This document shows positions 22,325 through 34,527 of a DNA stretch of 64,000 bases, piece after piece (within the stretch, counting starts at the first letter, position 1; every line of letters begins with the position of its first letter). The notes under the pieces were generated by a model. That model did no database searches. It was not told where the DNA came from and saw only the letters and a list, made by a program, of their open reading frames with translations. Source of the DNA: Pseudomonadota bacterium (lineage in GTDB: Bacteria; Pseudomonadota; Gammaproteobacteria; Burkholderiales; Burkholderiaceae_C); contig JAKOZT010000132.1 of assembly GCA_029779845.1 (NCBI GenBank), positions 62,001-126,000 of the forward strand, given 5' to 3'. The position numbers were made by a program, and so were the translations under genes.

Positions 22325-22843
22325 TCAACGCGCCGCGCGCGACGCCGCGGCGATGGCCGGGTAGTAGCCGGTCTTCAGGTCGGGGTAGATCTTCTGCGTC
22401 AGATCCAGCACGGCGGCGTAGTCCTTGTGGCTGGAGTTCTTCGCGTACATGTACACCGCCAGATCGTTGACGCTGTTGAACGACAGGTCGGAGTTGGCCT
22501 TGATGAACTCCTCGCCGCCGACCATCGCCAGCGCTGTCTGGCGGCCCAGCGACTCGCCCACGCTCTGGCCGATCCAGCCGCCGACGAAGGGGATGTTCTC
22601 GGCCAGCTTGGCGCCGGCCTGGGCACCGAGGAAGCCGCCGACGCCGGCGCCCGCGCTGGCGGCGCGGCCCTTCTCGACCCACGGCGCGACGGTGCCGTCT
22701 TCGGTGTAGGGCGACATGTACTTGCCGGCGTTGCCCAGGATGGGCGCGGGCGCCTTCAGCGCGGTCGGCGCGGCGATCTGCGGCGCGCTCGCGCAAGCGC
22801 CGAGAGTGATGGCCAGGGCCAGGATCGTCAGGGTCTTTTTCAT
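22325..22843 (-). CDS. putative lipoprotein, Gly-zipper-like central segment
   Basis: Lipobox ITLGAC; AGAGVGGFLGAQAGAKLAENIPFVGGWIGQSVGESLG. Confidence 0.75.
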   Translation of the reverse strand: MKKTLTILALAITLGACASAPQIAAPTALKAPAPILGNAGKYMSPYTEDGTVAPWVEKGRAASAGAGVGGFLGAQAGAKLAENIPFVGGWIGQSVGESLGRQTALAMVGGEEFIKANSDLSFNSVNDLAVYMYAKNSSHKDYAAVLDLTQKIYPDLKTGYYPAIAAASRAAR

Positions 22844-22956
22844 CGTCTCGCTGCGTTGGGTTGGACAGTGAGGCGATGGTGCAAACGAGGGTCGCCCGCG
22901 CGCATCGACCGAATGGCCGATGAGGCCACGCGCGGCCATGATGTAATTCGCGGCGC

Positions 22957-23613
22957 ATGAAAGTCCTGCTGATCGACGACCACGCCCTGTTTCGCGACGC
23001 CCTCACGCTGATGCTGGAAGCGCGCCTGGGCGGGCTGGAGCTTCTTCACGCCGGGCGGCTGGACGAGGCGCTGCGAGCGCAGCGCGAGCACGCCGACATC
23101 CGCCTCGTGCTGCTCGACCTCGCACTGCCCGACAGCAGCGGCGTCGACGGCCTGCGGCGCTGGCGCGAGCAGGCCGCCGAGGTGCCGGTGGTGGTGCTGT
23201 CGGCCGACGAGCGGCCCGAGACGGTGCTCGCCGCGATCGACGCCGGCGCGGCCGGCTTCATCCCGAAGACGGCGCAGGGCCGCGTGCTCGAAGACGCGCT
23301 GCGCGCGGTGTTCGACGGCCGCGCCTTCGTGCCGCCGCGCACCTACGGCACGCTGGCCGAGCTGAACGGCAGCGCGCCGCGCGGTGTCGACGCCGACCAA
23401 CTCGCCCTCTCGCCGCGCCAGCTCGAGGTGCTGCGCCTGCTGATCGAGGGCAAGACCAACAAGATGATCTGCCGCGACCTCGCGCTGTCGGAATCCACCG
23501 TCAAGACGCACCTCGCGGCGATCTTCCGCCGCCTCGGCGCCGAGACGCGCACGCAGGCGGTGGTGGCGGCCGCGCGCTTAGGCCTCCAGCTCAGCGCTCC
23601 AGCAACGCGCTGA
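22957..23613 (+). CDS. NarL/LuxR-type response regulator
   Basis: MKVLLIDDHALFRDALTLMLEARLGG REC; C-terminal LSPRQLEVLRLLIEGKTNKMICRDLALSESTVKTHLAAIFRRL HTH. Confidence 0.95.
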   Translation: MKVLLIDDHALFRDALTLMLEARLGGLELLHAGRLDEALRAQREHADIRLVLLDLALPDSSGVDGLRRWREQAAEVPVVVLSADERPETVLAAIDAGAAGFIPKTAQGRVLEDALRAVFDGRAFVPPRTYGTLAELNGSAPRGVDADQLALSPRQLEVLRLLIEGKTNKMICRDLALSESTVKTHLAAIFRRLGAETRTQAVVAAARLGLQLSAPATR

Positions 23614-25864
23614 TCGCCGCGCGCAGCTCGCCGGCGCGAAACGGCTTGTGCAGCAGCCGCGCGCCGAGGCGCTCGATCTCATCGCGCCGGCGCGATGACA
23701 CGTCGCCGGTGACCACCAGCGCGGGCAGCGCGCCGAGGCGGCCGCGCGCCAGGCGGATCACGTCGACGCCGCTGCCGGCGCCCAGGTGCAGGTCGGTGAC
23801 GATCAGCGCAGCATGGCGCTCGGCCGGCGGCAGCGCATCGAGCGCGATGCGCAGCGCCTGCGGCGCATCGAACGCGAGCACGCGCGCACCCCAGGCGCCC
23901 AGCTGCGCGGCGAGCGCGTCGCGCACGGTGGCGTCGTCTTCCACCAGCACCACGGACTGGTCGGCCAGCCAGAGCGGATCGGGCCGCTCGCCGGCCGAGG
24001 GCAGCGCGGCCGAGTCGGCCGCCGCCAGCGTGACGCCGAAGCACGAGCCGCGCCCGGCGCGCGAGCGCAGCGACAGCGGCGCGCCCAGCAGCGCGGCGCT
24101 GCGCCGCACGATCGCCAGGCCCAGGCCCAGGCCTTCGCGGCGCTCGTGCTGAGACGGGTCGAGCTGCACGAAGTCGTCGAACACCTGCGCCTGGCGCTCG
24201 GCGGCGATGCCGCGGCCGGTGTCCCACACCTGCACCAGCACGCGCCCGCCGGGGCGGCGGCGCGCGGCCAGCAGCACGCCGCCGCGCTCGGTGTAGCGCA
24301 GCGCGTTGGAGACGAAGTTGCGCAGGATCTGCTCGAGCAGCAGCGCATCGGCCCGCACCGCCAGCGCGGTGGGCCGCACGCGCAGGCGCAGGCCCTTGCG
24401 CTGCGCGGTCTCGCCCTCCTGCGCGGCCAGCGCGTCGAACAGCGGCTGCAAGGGCACGCGCTGCCAGCGCGGCTCGAAGCGGTCGGATTCGAGGCGCGAG
24501 AGGTCGAGCAGCCCGGCCAGCAGCGACTCCAGCGCCGCCACCGCCGCGTCGACGCGCGCCACCAGGGCGCGCTGCGCCGGCTCGGCGATGCGCTCGCGCA
24601 GCAGGCCGACCAGCAGGCCGATGCCCACCACCGGCTGGCGCAGGTCGTGGCTGGCGGCGGCGAGGAAGTCGCTCTTGGCGCGATTGGCGGCCAGCAGCGC
24701 GCGCGTGCGGTCGCGCACGCGCTGCTCCAGCGTCAGGTTCAGCGCCTCGACCTGGTTGAGAGCGCCCACCACGCGCTGGATCAGCACCGCGGCGAAGCCC
24801 ACCAGCGCCACCGGCACGGCATAGGGCAGCCAGTAGCCGTCCATCACCGAGGTGTGGCCTTGCTGGTAGAGATAGTCGTGCGCGCCCGCGCCCAGCACCA
24901 CCAGCAGCCCGGCCAGCAGGCCCAGCAAGGGACCGGCGCGCAGCTCGCGCGCGCGCCGGCCGATCAGCCACAGCGCCGGCAGCGTCAGCGCCAGCAGCAG
25001 CGGATAGGCGTAGGCGCGCAGCTGGTTGAGGTCGCCGAAGGCCGCGGCCAGCACGCCGGCGGCGAGCAGCAGCGGCCCCAGAACGGCCAGCACGAGGCGC
25101 AGCGCGCGCGGCCGGCGCCCCGACAGCGCCATCGCGAAATGGCCCAGCAGCACCACGCTGACCACCTGGGCGCCAAAGAACAGCAGCGTGCTGAACGCCG
25201 CCGAGGGACCGGTGGCCACCTCGTAGTAGGCGAAATTGCGCGCCGAGGCGAGCATGCCCAGCACCGCGAAGCTGCCCAGCGCCACCTCGCTGCGCCGCCG
25301 CCACCACAGGAACAGCGTCAGCAGGCAGACGCCGCCGCTGGCGACGTTGAGCATCTGCGGCAGCGTCACCTGCACGTGGTAGCCGGCGAGGAACTCGCGC
25401 TCGACCTGCGCCGCCGGCCCGAGCCGCAAGGGCGACAGGCCGGCGCGCATGCCGTTGTCGACCTCGATCTCGACCCGGTTCTCGCCGGCGCGCAGCAGCG
25501 CGGGCGGCAGCGACACCAGCACCGGCATCGGGCGGCGGTAGACCGGCGTCGCCATCGGCAGGCCGCCGCTGACGAGCTGGCCGTTGACGCGCACTTCGTG
25601 GTTGGTCGACAGCCGCGCGATGCGCATAGCCCACGGCCGCTCGGGCACGGCGTCGAGATGGAAGGCGAGGCGGTAGAAGCCCTTGCCGGCGCCGGCCAGA
25701 CTGCGCTGCGCCCAGGTGTCGGGCAGCTCGACGCGCTGCCACGGGCCGGCCGCCTCGCGCGCGAACTCGGAGTGCGTCAGCAGCAATTCGTCGTCGGCCG
25801 CGCGCGCTGCCGGCACGCCGGCCAGCCACAGCGCCAGCCACAGGAACAGCAGCCGCACGCTCAC
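23591..25864 (-). CDS. hybrid sensor histidine kinase (7TM sensor, HisKA, HATPase, C-terminal REC); GTG start
   Basis: H-box [17 protein letters not shown]-box [16 protein letters not shown]-terminal [18 protein letters not shown]...[13 protein letters not shown] overlap with the queA stop. Confidence 0.9.
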   Translation of the reverse strand: MSVRLLFLWLALWLAGVPAARAADDELLLTHSEFAREAAGPWQRVELPDTWAQRSLAGAGKGFYRLAFHLDAVPERPWAMRIARLSTNHEVRVNGQLVSGGLPMATPVYRRPMPVLVSLPPALLRAGENRVEIEVDNGMRAGLSPLRLGPAAQVEREFLAGYHVQVTLPQMLNVASGGVCLLTLFLWWRRRSEVALGSFAVLGMLASARNFAYYEVATGPSAAFSTLLFFGAQVVSVVLLGHFAMALSGRRPRALRLVLAVLGPLLLAAGVLAAAFGDLNQLRAYAYPLLLALTLPALWLIGRRARELRAGPLLGLLAGLLVVLGAGAHDYLYQQGHTSVMDGYWLPYAVPVALVGFAAVLIQRVVGALNQVEALNLTLEQRVRDRTRALLAANRAKSDFLAAASHDLRQPVVGIGLLVGLLRERIAEPAQRALVARVDAAVAALESLLAGLLDLSRLESDRFEPRWQRVPLQPLFDALAAQEGETAQRKGLRLRVRPTALAVRADALLLEQILRNFVSNALRYTERGGVLLAARRRPGGRVLVQVWDTGRGIAAERQAQVFDDFVQLDPSQHERREGLGLGLAIVRRSAALLGAPLSLRSRAGRGSCFGVTLAAADSAALPSAGERPDPLWLADQSVVLVEDDATVRDALAAQLGAWGARVLAFDAPQALRIALDALPPAERHAALIVTDLHLGAGSGVDVIRLARGRLGALPALVVTGDVSSRRRDEIERLGARLLHKPFRAGELRAAISALLER

Positions 25865-26925
25865 CGCGCCGCACGCGCGAGCAGCATCGCGTCGCCGTAG
25901 CTGAAGAAGCGGTAGTGCTCGCGAATCGCGTGCGCGTACAGCGCCATCGCGCGCTCGTGGCCGGCGAAGGCGCTGACCAGCATCATCAGCGTGCTCTTCG
26001 GCAGGTGGAAGTTGGTGACCAGCCGGTCGACGACGCGGAATCCGAAGCCGGGCGTGATGAAGATGTCGGTCTCGCGCGCGCCGGCTTCGAGCGCTCCGCC
26101 CAGCGCCGCCGATTCGAGCGCGCGCAGCGTGGTCGTGCCCACCGCCACCACGCGGGCGCCGGCGGCGCGCGCGGCGGCGACGGCCTCGACCGTGGCCTGC
26201 GGCACCTCGAACCACTCGCTGTGCATGCGGTGCTCGGCGAGGTTCTCCGCGCGCACCGGCTGGAAGGTGCCGGCGCCGACGTGCAGCGTCACGCTGGCCA
26301 CGCGCGCGCCGCGCTCGTGCAGCGCGGCCAGCACGCCGGCGTCGAAGTGCAGCGCCGCGGTGGGCGCGGCCACCGCGCCGGGATTCTTCGCGAACACGGT
26401 CTGGTAGCGGCGCTCGTCTTCGACGCTGTCGGCGTGCGTGATGTAGGGCGGCAGCGGCACGTGGCCGTGGCGTTCGAGCAGCGCAAAGGGGTCGGCGGGC
26501 AAGCGCAGGCGGAACAGCGAGCCGTCCGGCCCGCCGCGGCCCAGCACCTCGACCTCGAACGACGGCGCGCCGTCGGCCGCCGCGAAGCGCAGCGTGCTGC
26601 CCGGTTTGGGCGACTTGCTGGCGCGCACGTGCGCCAGCACCTCGAAGGGCGGCAGCACGCGCTCGACCAGCGCCTCCACCGCGCCGCCGCTGGCCTTGGC
26701 GCCGAGCAGCCGCGCCTTGATGACGCGCGTGTCGTTGAAGACCAGCAGGTCGCCTTCGGCCAGCAGCGAAGGCAGCTCGCGGAACACGCGGTCGACCGGC
26801 GCCGCGCCCGTGCCGTCGAGCAGGCGAGAGGCGGAGCGTTCGGGCGCGGGATGCTGGGCGATCAGCTCGGCCGGCAGTTCGAAATCGAAATCGGCGAGCG
26901 TGTAGGGGCGAGGTGGCGCGGGCAT
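25861..26925 (-). CDS. queA: S-adenosylmethionine:tRNA ribosyltransferase-isomerase
   Basis: [29 protein letters not shown]...[10 protein letters not shown]...[17 protein letters not shown]. Confidence 0.97.
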   Translation of the reverse strand: MPAPPRPYTLADFDFELPAELIAQHPAPERSASRLLDGTGAAPVDRVFRELPSLLAEGDLLVFNDTRVIKARLLGAKASGGAVEALVERVLPPFEVLAHVRASKSPKPGSTLRFAAADGAPSFEVEVLGRGGPDGSLFRLRLPADPFALLERHGHVPLPPYITHADSVEDERRYQTVFAKNPGAVAAPTAALHFDAGVLAALHERGARVASVTLHVGAGTFQPVRAENLAEHRMHSEWFEVPQATVEAVAAARAAGARVVAVGTTTLRALESAALGGALEAGARETDIFITPGFGFRVVDRLVTNFHLPKSTLMMLVSAFAGHERAMALYAHAIREHYRFFSYGDAMLLARAAR

Positions 26926-26962
26926 GGAGGCGGCAATGGTGCCATGCCTCGTGCTGCAAGGA

Positions 26963-27091
26963 TCAGTGTGGTCCGATGCGCGCGGCCGGCTGCGTCGCGG
27001 CGCGCTCCGAGCGATCCCACGCCAATGCCGCGAGCGCGCTGACCACGGCGACGACGACAAGAACCAGGGCGAGGCGGGCGACAAAACGCAT
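26963..27091 (-). CDS. candidate 42-aa single-TM small protein
   Basis: [42 protein letters not shown], read directly from the minus strand; below the ORF-track size cut-off. Confidence 0.45.
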   Translation of the reverse strand: MRFVARLALVLVVVAVVSALAALAWDRSERAATQPAARIGPH

Positions 27092-27255
27092 GGGGCGGGC
27101 AGGGCGGCGGAAAACGACAGGGCGCGATGCTAAGCGCTGCCGGCGCGGGCTTTTCTAGAGTGCGCACTCGGTCGTGGTGAAGGGCTTTGCGCCGCGCCGC
27201 TGGCGCCACGCGCGGCGGGCAGAAGTCACGCCGGCTGCGGCGAGAATCCGCCCTC

Positions 27256-29280
27256 ATGACGAAGTCGGCGCCGCAGCGCGCGCTCGAAAAGCTCGGCCTC
27301 GTGCGCGACATCGACCTCGCGCTGCACCTGCCGCTGCGCTACGAGGACGAGACGCGCATCACGCCGATCGCCGCGCTGCGCCACGGCGACAGCGCGCAGG
27401 TGGAAGGCGTGGTCGGCGACAGCCGCGTGCAGCCGCACCCGCGCCGGCAACTCGTGGTGAAGATCCACGACGCGAGCGGCGAGCTGCTGCTGCGCTTCCT
27501 GCACTTCTACCCCTCGCACCAGAAGGCGCTCGCGGCCGGCGCGCGCGTGCGCGTGCGCGGCGAGGCGCGCGGCGGCTTCTTCGGGCTGGAGATGGTGCAC
27601 CCGGCCTTCAAGGCGGTGGACGAAGGCGCGCCGCTGGCGCGCGCGCTGACGCCGGTCTACCCGGCCAGCGCGCAACTGCCGCAGGCCTATCTGCGCAAGG
27701 CGGTGGCCTCGGGGCTGGCGCACGCCGACCTGTCCGAGCTGCTGCCGCCCGGCACGCTGCCGGCGCAGCTGCCCACGCTGCGCGAGGCGCTGGACTTCCT
27801 GCACCACCCGGCGCCCGACGTCGGCCTGGCGACGCTGGAAGACCGCAGCCACCCGGCCTGGCAGCGCCTGAAGTTCGACGAGCTGCTGGCGCAGCAGCTC
27901 TCGCAGCTGAAAGCCAAGCAGGAGCGCGCACGGCAGCGGGCGCCGGCCTTCGCGCTGCGGCCGGGCGGCCTGCAGGAAAAGCTGCTCGCCGCGCTGCCCT
28001 TCGCGCTGACCGAGGCGCAGCGGCGCGTGGTCGAAGAAATCGCGCTCGACCTCGGCCGCGAGACCCCGATGCACCGCCTGCTGCAAGGCGACGTGGGCTC
28101 GGGCAAGACGGTGGTGGCGGCGCTCGCCGCCGCGATCGCGATCGAAGCCGGCTGGCAATGCGCCCTGATGGCGCCCACCGAGATCCTCGCCGAGCAGCAC
28201 TTGCGCAAGCTGGTCGGCTGGCTGGCGCCGCTGGGCATCACGGTCGCGTGGCTCACCGGCAGCCGCAAGGGCAAGGCGCGCACGCAGATGCTGGCGCAGG
28301 TGGCCTCGGGCGAAGCGGCGCTGGTGGTGGGCACGCACGCGGTGATCCAGCAGCAGGTGGAGTTCGCCAAGCTCGGCCTGGCGATCGTCGACGAGCAGCA
28401 CCGCTTCGGCGTCGCGCAGCGCCTCGCCTTGCGCAGCAAGCTGCAGGACGGCCCGCTCGAACCGCACACGCTGATGATGAGCGCCACGCCGATCCCGCGC
28501 ACGCTGGCGATGACGCTGTTTGCCGACCTCGACATCAGCACCATCGACGCGCTGCCGCCCGGCCGCACGCCGGTGGTCACCAAGCTGTTCGCCGACAGCA
28601 AACGCGACGCGGTGATCGCGCGCATCCGCGACGAGGTGGCCGCCGGCCGGCAGGTCTACTGGGTCTGCCCGCTGATCGAAGAGAGCGAGACGCTCGACCT
28701 GCAGAACGCCACCGCGACGCACCAGCAGCTGTGCGAGGCGCTGCCCGGCCGGATGGTCGGCCTGCTGCACGGCCGCATGGCGGCGGCGGAGAAGGCGGCC
28801 GCGATGTCGCTGTTCAGCGGCGGCCAGATGGGCGTGCTGGTGTCGACCACGGTGATCGAGGTCGGCGTCGACGTGCCGAACGCCTCGCTGATGGTGATCG
28901 AGCATGCCGAGCGCTTCGGCCTGAGCCAGCTTCATCAACTGCGCGGGCGCGTCGGCCGCGGCGCGGTGGCCAGCGTGTGCGTGCTGCTGTACACGACGCC
29001 GCTGTCGCAGACCGCCAAGTCGCGCCTGAAGGCGATGATCGAAACCAATGACGGCTTCGAGATCGCGCGCCGCGACCTCGAGATCCGCGGCCCCGGCGAG
29101 TTCTTCGGCGCGCGCCAGTCGGGCGCGCCGTTGCTGCGCTTCGCCGATCTCGCCGAAGACGGGCTGCTGCTGCGCCAGGCGCGCGCGGCCGCCGAGACGC
29201 TGCTGGCGCAGCACCCGCAGGCGGCCGAGCGCCACGTCGCGCGCTGGCTGGGCGCGAAGACGGACTACTTGAAGGCTTAG
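27256..29280 (+). CDS. recG: ATP-dependent DNA helicase RecG
   Basis: LQGDVGSGKTVVAALAA, DEQHRFGV, MSATPIPRTLAMT, QLRGRVGRG; full-length RecG. Confidence 0.97.
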   Translation: MTKSAPQRALEKLGLVRDIDLALHLPLRYEDETRITPIAALRHGDSAQVEGVVGDSRVQPHPRRQLVVKIHDASGELLLRFLHFYPSHQKALAAGARVRVRGEARGGFFGLEMVHPAFKAVDEGAPLARALTPVYPASAQLPQAYLRKAVASGLAHADLSELLPPGTLPAQLPTLREALDFLHHPAPDVGLATLEDRSHPAWQRLKFDELLAQQLSQLKAKQERARQRAPAFALRPGGLQEKLLAALPFALTEAQRRVVEEIALDLGRETPMHRLLQGDVGSGKTVVAALAAAIAIEAGWQCALMAPTEILAEQHLRKLVGWLAPLGITVAWLTGSRKGKARTQMLAQVASGEAALVVGTHAVIQQQVEFAKLGLAIVDEQHRFGVAQRLALRSKLQDGPLEPHTLMMSATPIPRTLAMTLFADLDISTIDALPPGRTPVVTKLFADSKRDAVIARIRDEVAAGRQVYWVCPLIEESETLDLQNATATHQQLCEALPGRMVGLLHGRMAAAEKAAAMSLFSGGQMGVLVSTTVIEVGVDVPNASLMVIEHAERFGLSQLHQLRGRVGRGAVASVCVLLYTTPLSQTAKSRLKAMIETNDGFEIARRDLEIRGPGEFFGARQSGAPLLRFADLAEDGLLLRQARAAAETLLAQHPQAAERHVARWLGAKTDYLKA

Positions 29281-29825
29281 AAGTGCATCTGGTACTTCGC
29301 GCCGTCGGAGAACAGGCACACGCCGGTGCCCATCGTCGGCCCGCCGATCAGGTACTCGCACTGCACGTTGACGCCCTTCGATCCGTAGGCGTTGGCGATG
29401 CCGCGCCGGCCGCTGAAGTTGCGCGCCGCCGTGCCCAGCACCTCGTTGTGGATGCGGCCGAAGGCGGCATAGCCGGCGTCGACGCGCGTCGCTTCGCCCT
29501 GCAGCGTGTCGCCGAGGTAGGCGAGGCTGAAGCTGCCTCGGCCGCTGTGGCCGTCGACCACGGTGGCGTTGAGCAGCCCGCCCGCATTGGCCTGCGCGTT
29601 GAGCGGGTACAGGCGCACGCTCAGCACCGCCGGCTGTGGCGGCGCGGCGGGCGCGGGCGGGTTGACGATGGTGACGCTGCTGCCGCCTTCGCGCGCGGCC
29701 GGCGCCGGGTAAGGCTGGCCGGTGCGCGGATCGACCGGCACGACGACGCAGGCGGACAGCGCCGCGGCCGAAGCGAGCGCGGCGAACGTGGGTCGAATGC
29801 GGTGGCGTGACGAAGCTGTGTGCAT
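29277..29825 (-). CDS. putative lipoprotein, 182 aa
   Basis: Signal with AALSACVVV lipobox; tail-to-tail overlap with the recG stop. Confidence 0.75.
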   Translation of the reverse strand: MHTASSRHRIRPTFAALASAAALSACVVVPVDPRTGQPYPAPAAREGGSSVTIVNPPAPAAPPQPAVLSVRLYPLNAQANAGGLLNATVVDGHSGRGSFSLAYLGDTLQGEATRVDAGYAAFGRIHNEVLGTAARNFSGRRGIANAYGSKGVNVQCEYLIGGPTMGTGVCLFSDGAKYQMHF

Positions 29826-29965
29826 GAGTTGAAGCGGTTCGCGGCACATGCCGCGCGCACAGAGTCCCCCGCCCCGCCGCGCGCCGCAAGCGCATGCTGC
29901 GCCGGTACAGCGCCGCGATGCCCGACGGCGCACGCCGCGATGCGCGGCGCTGCCATACTTGCCGC

Positions 29966-30889
29966 ATGACGCTCACCGAACTCCGCTACATCGTCGCCGT
30001 GGCCCGCGAGAAGCACTTCGGCCGCGCCGCCGAAGCCTGCTTCGTCTCGCAGCCCACGCTCAGCGTGGCGATCAAGAAGCTGGAGGAGGAACTCGACGTC
30101 AAGATCTTCGAGCGCGGCGCCAGCGAGGTCAGCGTGACGCCGCTGGGCGAGGAGATCGTGCGCCAGGCGCAGTCGGTGATCGAGCAGGCCGCGGCGATCA
30201 AGGAGATCGCCAAGCGCGGCAAGGACCCGATCTCCGGCCCGCTGCGCCTGGGCGTGATCTACACCATCGGGCCCTACCTGCTGCCCGATCTGGTCAGGCA
30301 GGCGATCGAGCGCGTGCCGCAGATGCCGCTGATCATCCAGGAGAACTTCACCGCCAAGCTGCTGGAGATGCTGCGCACCGGCGAGCTCGACGCGGCGATC
30401 ATGGCCGAGCCCTTCCCCGACACCGGCCTGGCGGTGGCGCCGCTGTACGACGAACCCTTCATGGCCGCGGTGCCGAAGACGCATGCGCTGGCCAGGCGCA
30501 AGAGCCTCTCGGCCGAGGAGCTGAAGAACGAGACCATGCTGCTGCTGGGCACCGGGCACTGCTTCCGCGACCACGTGCTGGAGGTGTGCCCGGAGTACGC
30601 GCGCTTTTCCAGCGACGCCGAGGGCATCCGCAAGAGCTTCGAGGGCTCGTCGCTGGAGACCATCAAGTACATGGTCGCCTCGGGCATGGGCGTCACGGTG
30701 GTGCCGCAGCTCTCGGTGCCCAAGGAGGCACAGCCGCACGTGACCTACATCAGGTTCACCGAACCGGTGCCGACGCGCCGCGTGGTGCTGGCGTGGCGCC
30801 GCACCTTCACGCGCTACGAGGCGATCGCGGCGCTGCGCAACTGCATCTACGCCTGCGAGCTGCCGGGCGTCGCGCGCCTGACCGAATGA
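29966..30889 (+). CDS. oxyR: hydrogen peroxide-inducible LysR activator OxyR
   Basis: MTLTELRYIVAVAREKHFGRAAEACFVSQPTLSVAIKKLEEEL; redox Cys pair in GTGHCFRDHVLEVCPE; next to katG. Confidence 0.93.
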   Translation: MTLTELRYIVAVAREKHFGRAAEACFVSQPTLSVAIKKLEEELDVKIFERGASEVSVTPLGEEIVRQAQSVIEQAAAIKEIAKRGKDPISGPLRLGVIYTIGPYLLPDLVRQAIERVPQMPLIIQENFTAKLLEMLRTGELDAAIMAEPFPDTGLAVAPLYDEPFMAAVPKTHALARRKSLSAEELKNETMLLLGTGHCFRDHVLEVCPEYARFSSDAEGIRKSFEGSSLETIKYMVASGMGVTVVPQLSVPKEAQPHVTYIRFTEPVPTRRVVLAWRRTFTRYEAIAALRNCIYACELPGVARLTE

Positions 30890-30944
30890 GGCTATCGCGC
30901 CCTTAGCGGCAATTGTTTTGACCTGCCCCGGTGGGCTTTCCTAG

Positions 30945-33281
<2,337 letters not shown>

Positions 33282-33377
33282 GTCCGCAGTCGGGCCGTTG
33301 TCGGCCGTCATTGGCGCGACCCTTCCGCTTCGCTACAGTGGCAGGGTCGTTTTCTTTTTCTTCGAGGAGCATCGTTC

Positions 33378-33893
33378 ATGGCGAAGAGCAGCAGCAAGTC
33401 ATCCGCAAAGTCGGCGGGCACGGCCATCAACATCGGCATCGGCGAGAAGGACCGCAATGCCATTGCCGGCGGCCTGGCGCGCCTGCTGGCCGACACCTAC
33501 ACGCTGTACCTGACCACGCACAACTTCCACTGGAACGTCTCCGGGCCGATGTTCAACTCGCTGCACGCGATGTTCATGGCCCAGTACACCGAGCTGTGGA
33601 ACGCGGTCGACCCGATCGCCGAACGCATCCGCGCGCTCGGCGCGGCGGCGCCGGGTTCGTATGCGCAGTTCGGCGCGCTGGCCTCGATCAAGGACGCGCC
33701 GGCCAAGCCGCCCAAGGCGATGGAGATGGTGAAGATCCTCGTCGAGGGCCACGAGGCGGTGGCGCGCACCGCGCGCAGCGTCTTCCCGCTGGCCGACAAG
33801 GCCGACGACCAGCCCACCGCCGACCTGCTGACGCAGCGCCTGGACATCCACGAGAAAACTGCGTGGATGCTGCGGTCCTTGCTGGAAGACTGA
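33378..33893 (+). CDS. Dps-family DNA starvation/ferritin-like protein
   Basis: [34 protein letters not shown]...[18 protein letters not shown]. Confidence 0.93.
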   Translation: MAKSSSKSSAKSAGTAINIGIGEKDRNAIAGGLARLLADTYTLYLTTHNFHWNVSGPMFNSLHAMFMAQYTELWNAVDPIAERIRALGAAAPGSYAQFGALASIKDAPAKPPKAMEMVKILVEGHEAVARTARSVFPLADKADDQPTADLLTQRLDIHEKTAWMLRSLLED

Positions 33894-33915
33894 GCTCGAG
33901 CGCGGGGCCGGCGGC

Positions 33916-34527
33916 GTGCGCATCGCGGTTCTGACCTTCGACGGCTTCGACGAGCTCGACTCGTTCATCGCGCTGGGCCTGCTGAACCGGCTGGCCGCGC
34001 AGGGCTGGAAGGCCGAGATCGCGAGCCCCGCCTCGCACGTCACCTCGATGAACGGGGTGACGGTGCAGGCGCAGCGGCCGCTGGAGTTCGCCAACGACGC
34101 CGACGCGGTGATCTTCGGCAGCGGCATCTACACGCGCGCCATCGCCGAGAACAGCCAGTTGCTCGACCGCCTGCAGCTCGACCCGCTGCGCCAGCTGATC
34201 GGCGGGCAGTGCGCCGGCGTGCTGCTGATGGCGCGCCTCGGCCTGCTGGCCGACATGCCCGCCTGCACCGATGCGCTGTCCAAGCCGTGGCTGGTGCAGG
34301 CCGGCGTGCGCGTGGTCGACGCGCCGTTCCATGCACGCGGCCCGGTCGCCAGCGCCGGCGGCAGCCTCGCGGCGCAGTACCTGGCGGCGTGGATGATGGC
34401 CAAACGCGCCGGCGTCGAAGCCGCCGCGCAGGCGCTGCAGCAGGCCGCGCCGGTGGGCGAAAAGGACGGCTACGTCGAGCGGCTGCTCGGCGTGGTGCGT
34501 CCCTTCGTGGATGCGCCGCCCGGCTGA
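33916..34527 (+). CDS. DJ-1/PfpI-family protein; GTG start
   Basis: IAVLTFDGFDELDSFIALGLLNRLAAQGWKAEIASPA...GGQCAGVLLMARLG. Confidence 0.88.
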   Translation: MRIAVLTFDGFDELDSFIALGLLNRLAAQGWKAEIASPASHVTSMNGVTVQAQRPLEFANDADAVIFGSGIYTRAIAENSQLLDRLQLDPLRQLIGGQCAGVLLMARLGLLADMPACTDALSKPWLVQAGVRVVDAPFHARGPVASAGGSLAAQYLAAWMMAKRAGVEAAAQALQQAAPVGEKDGYVERLLGVVRPFVDAPPG

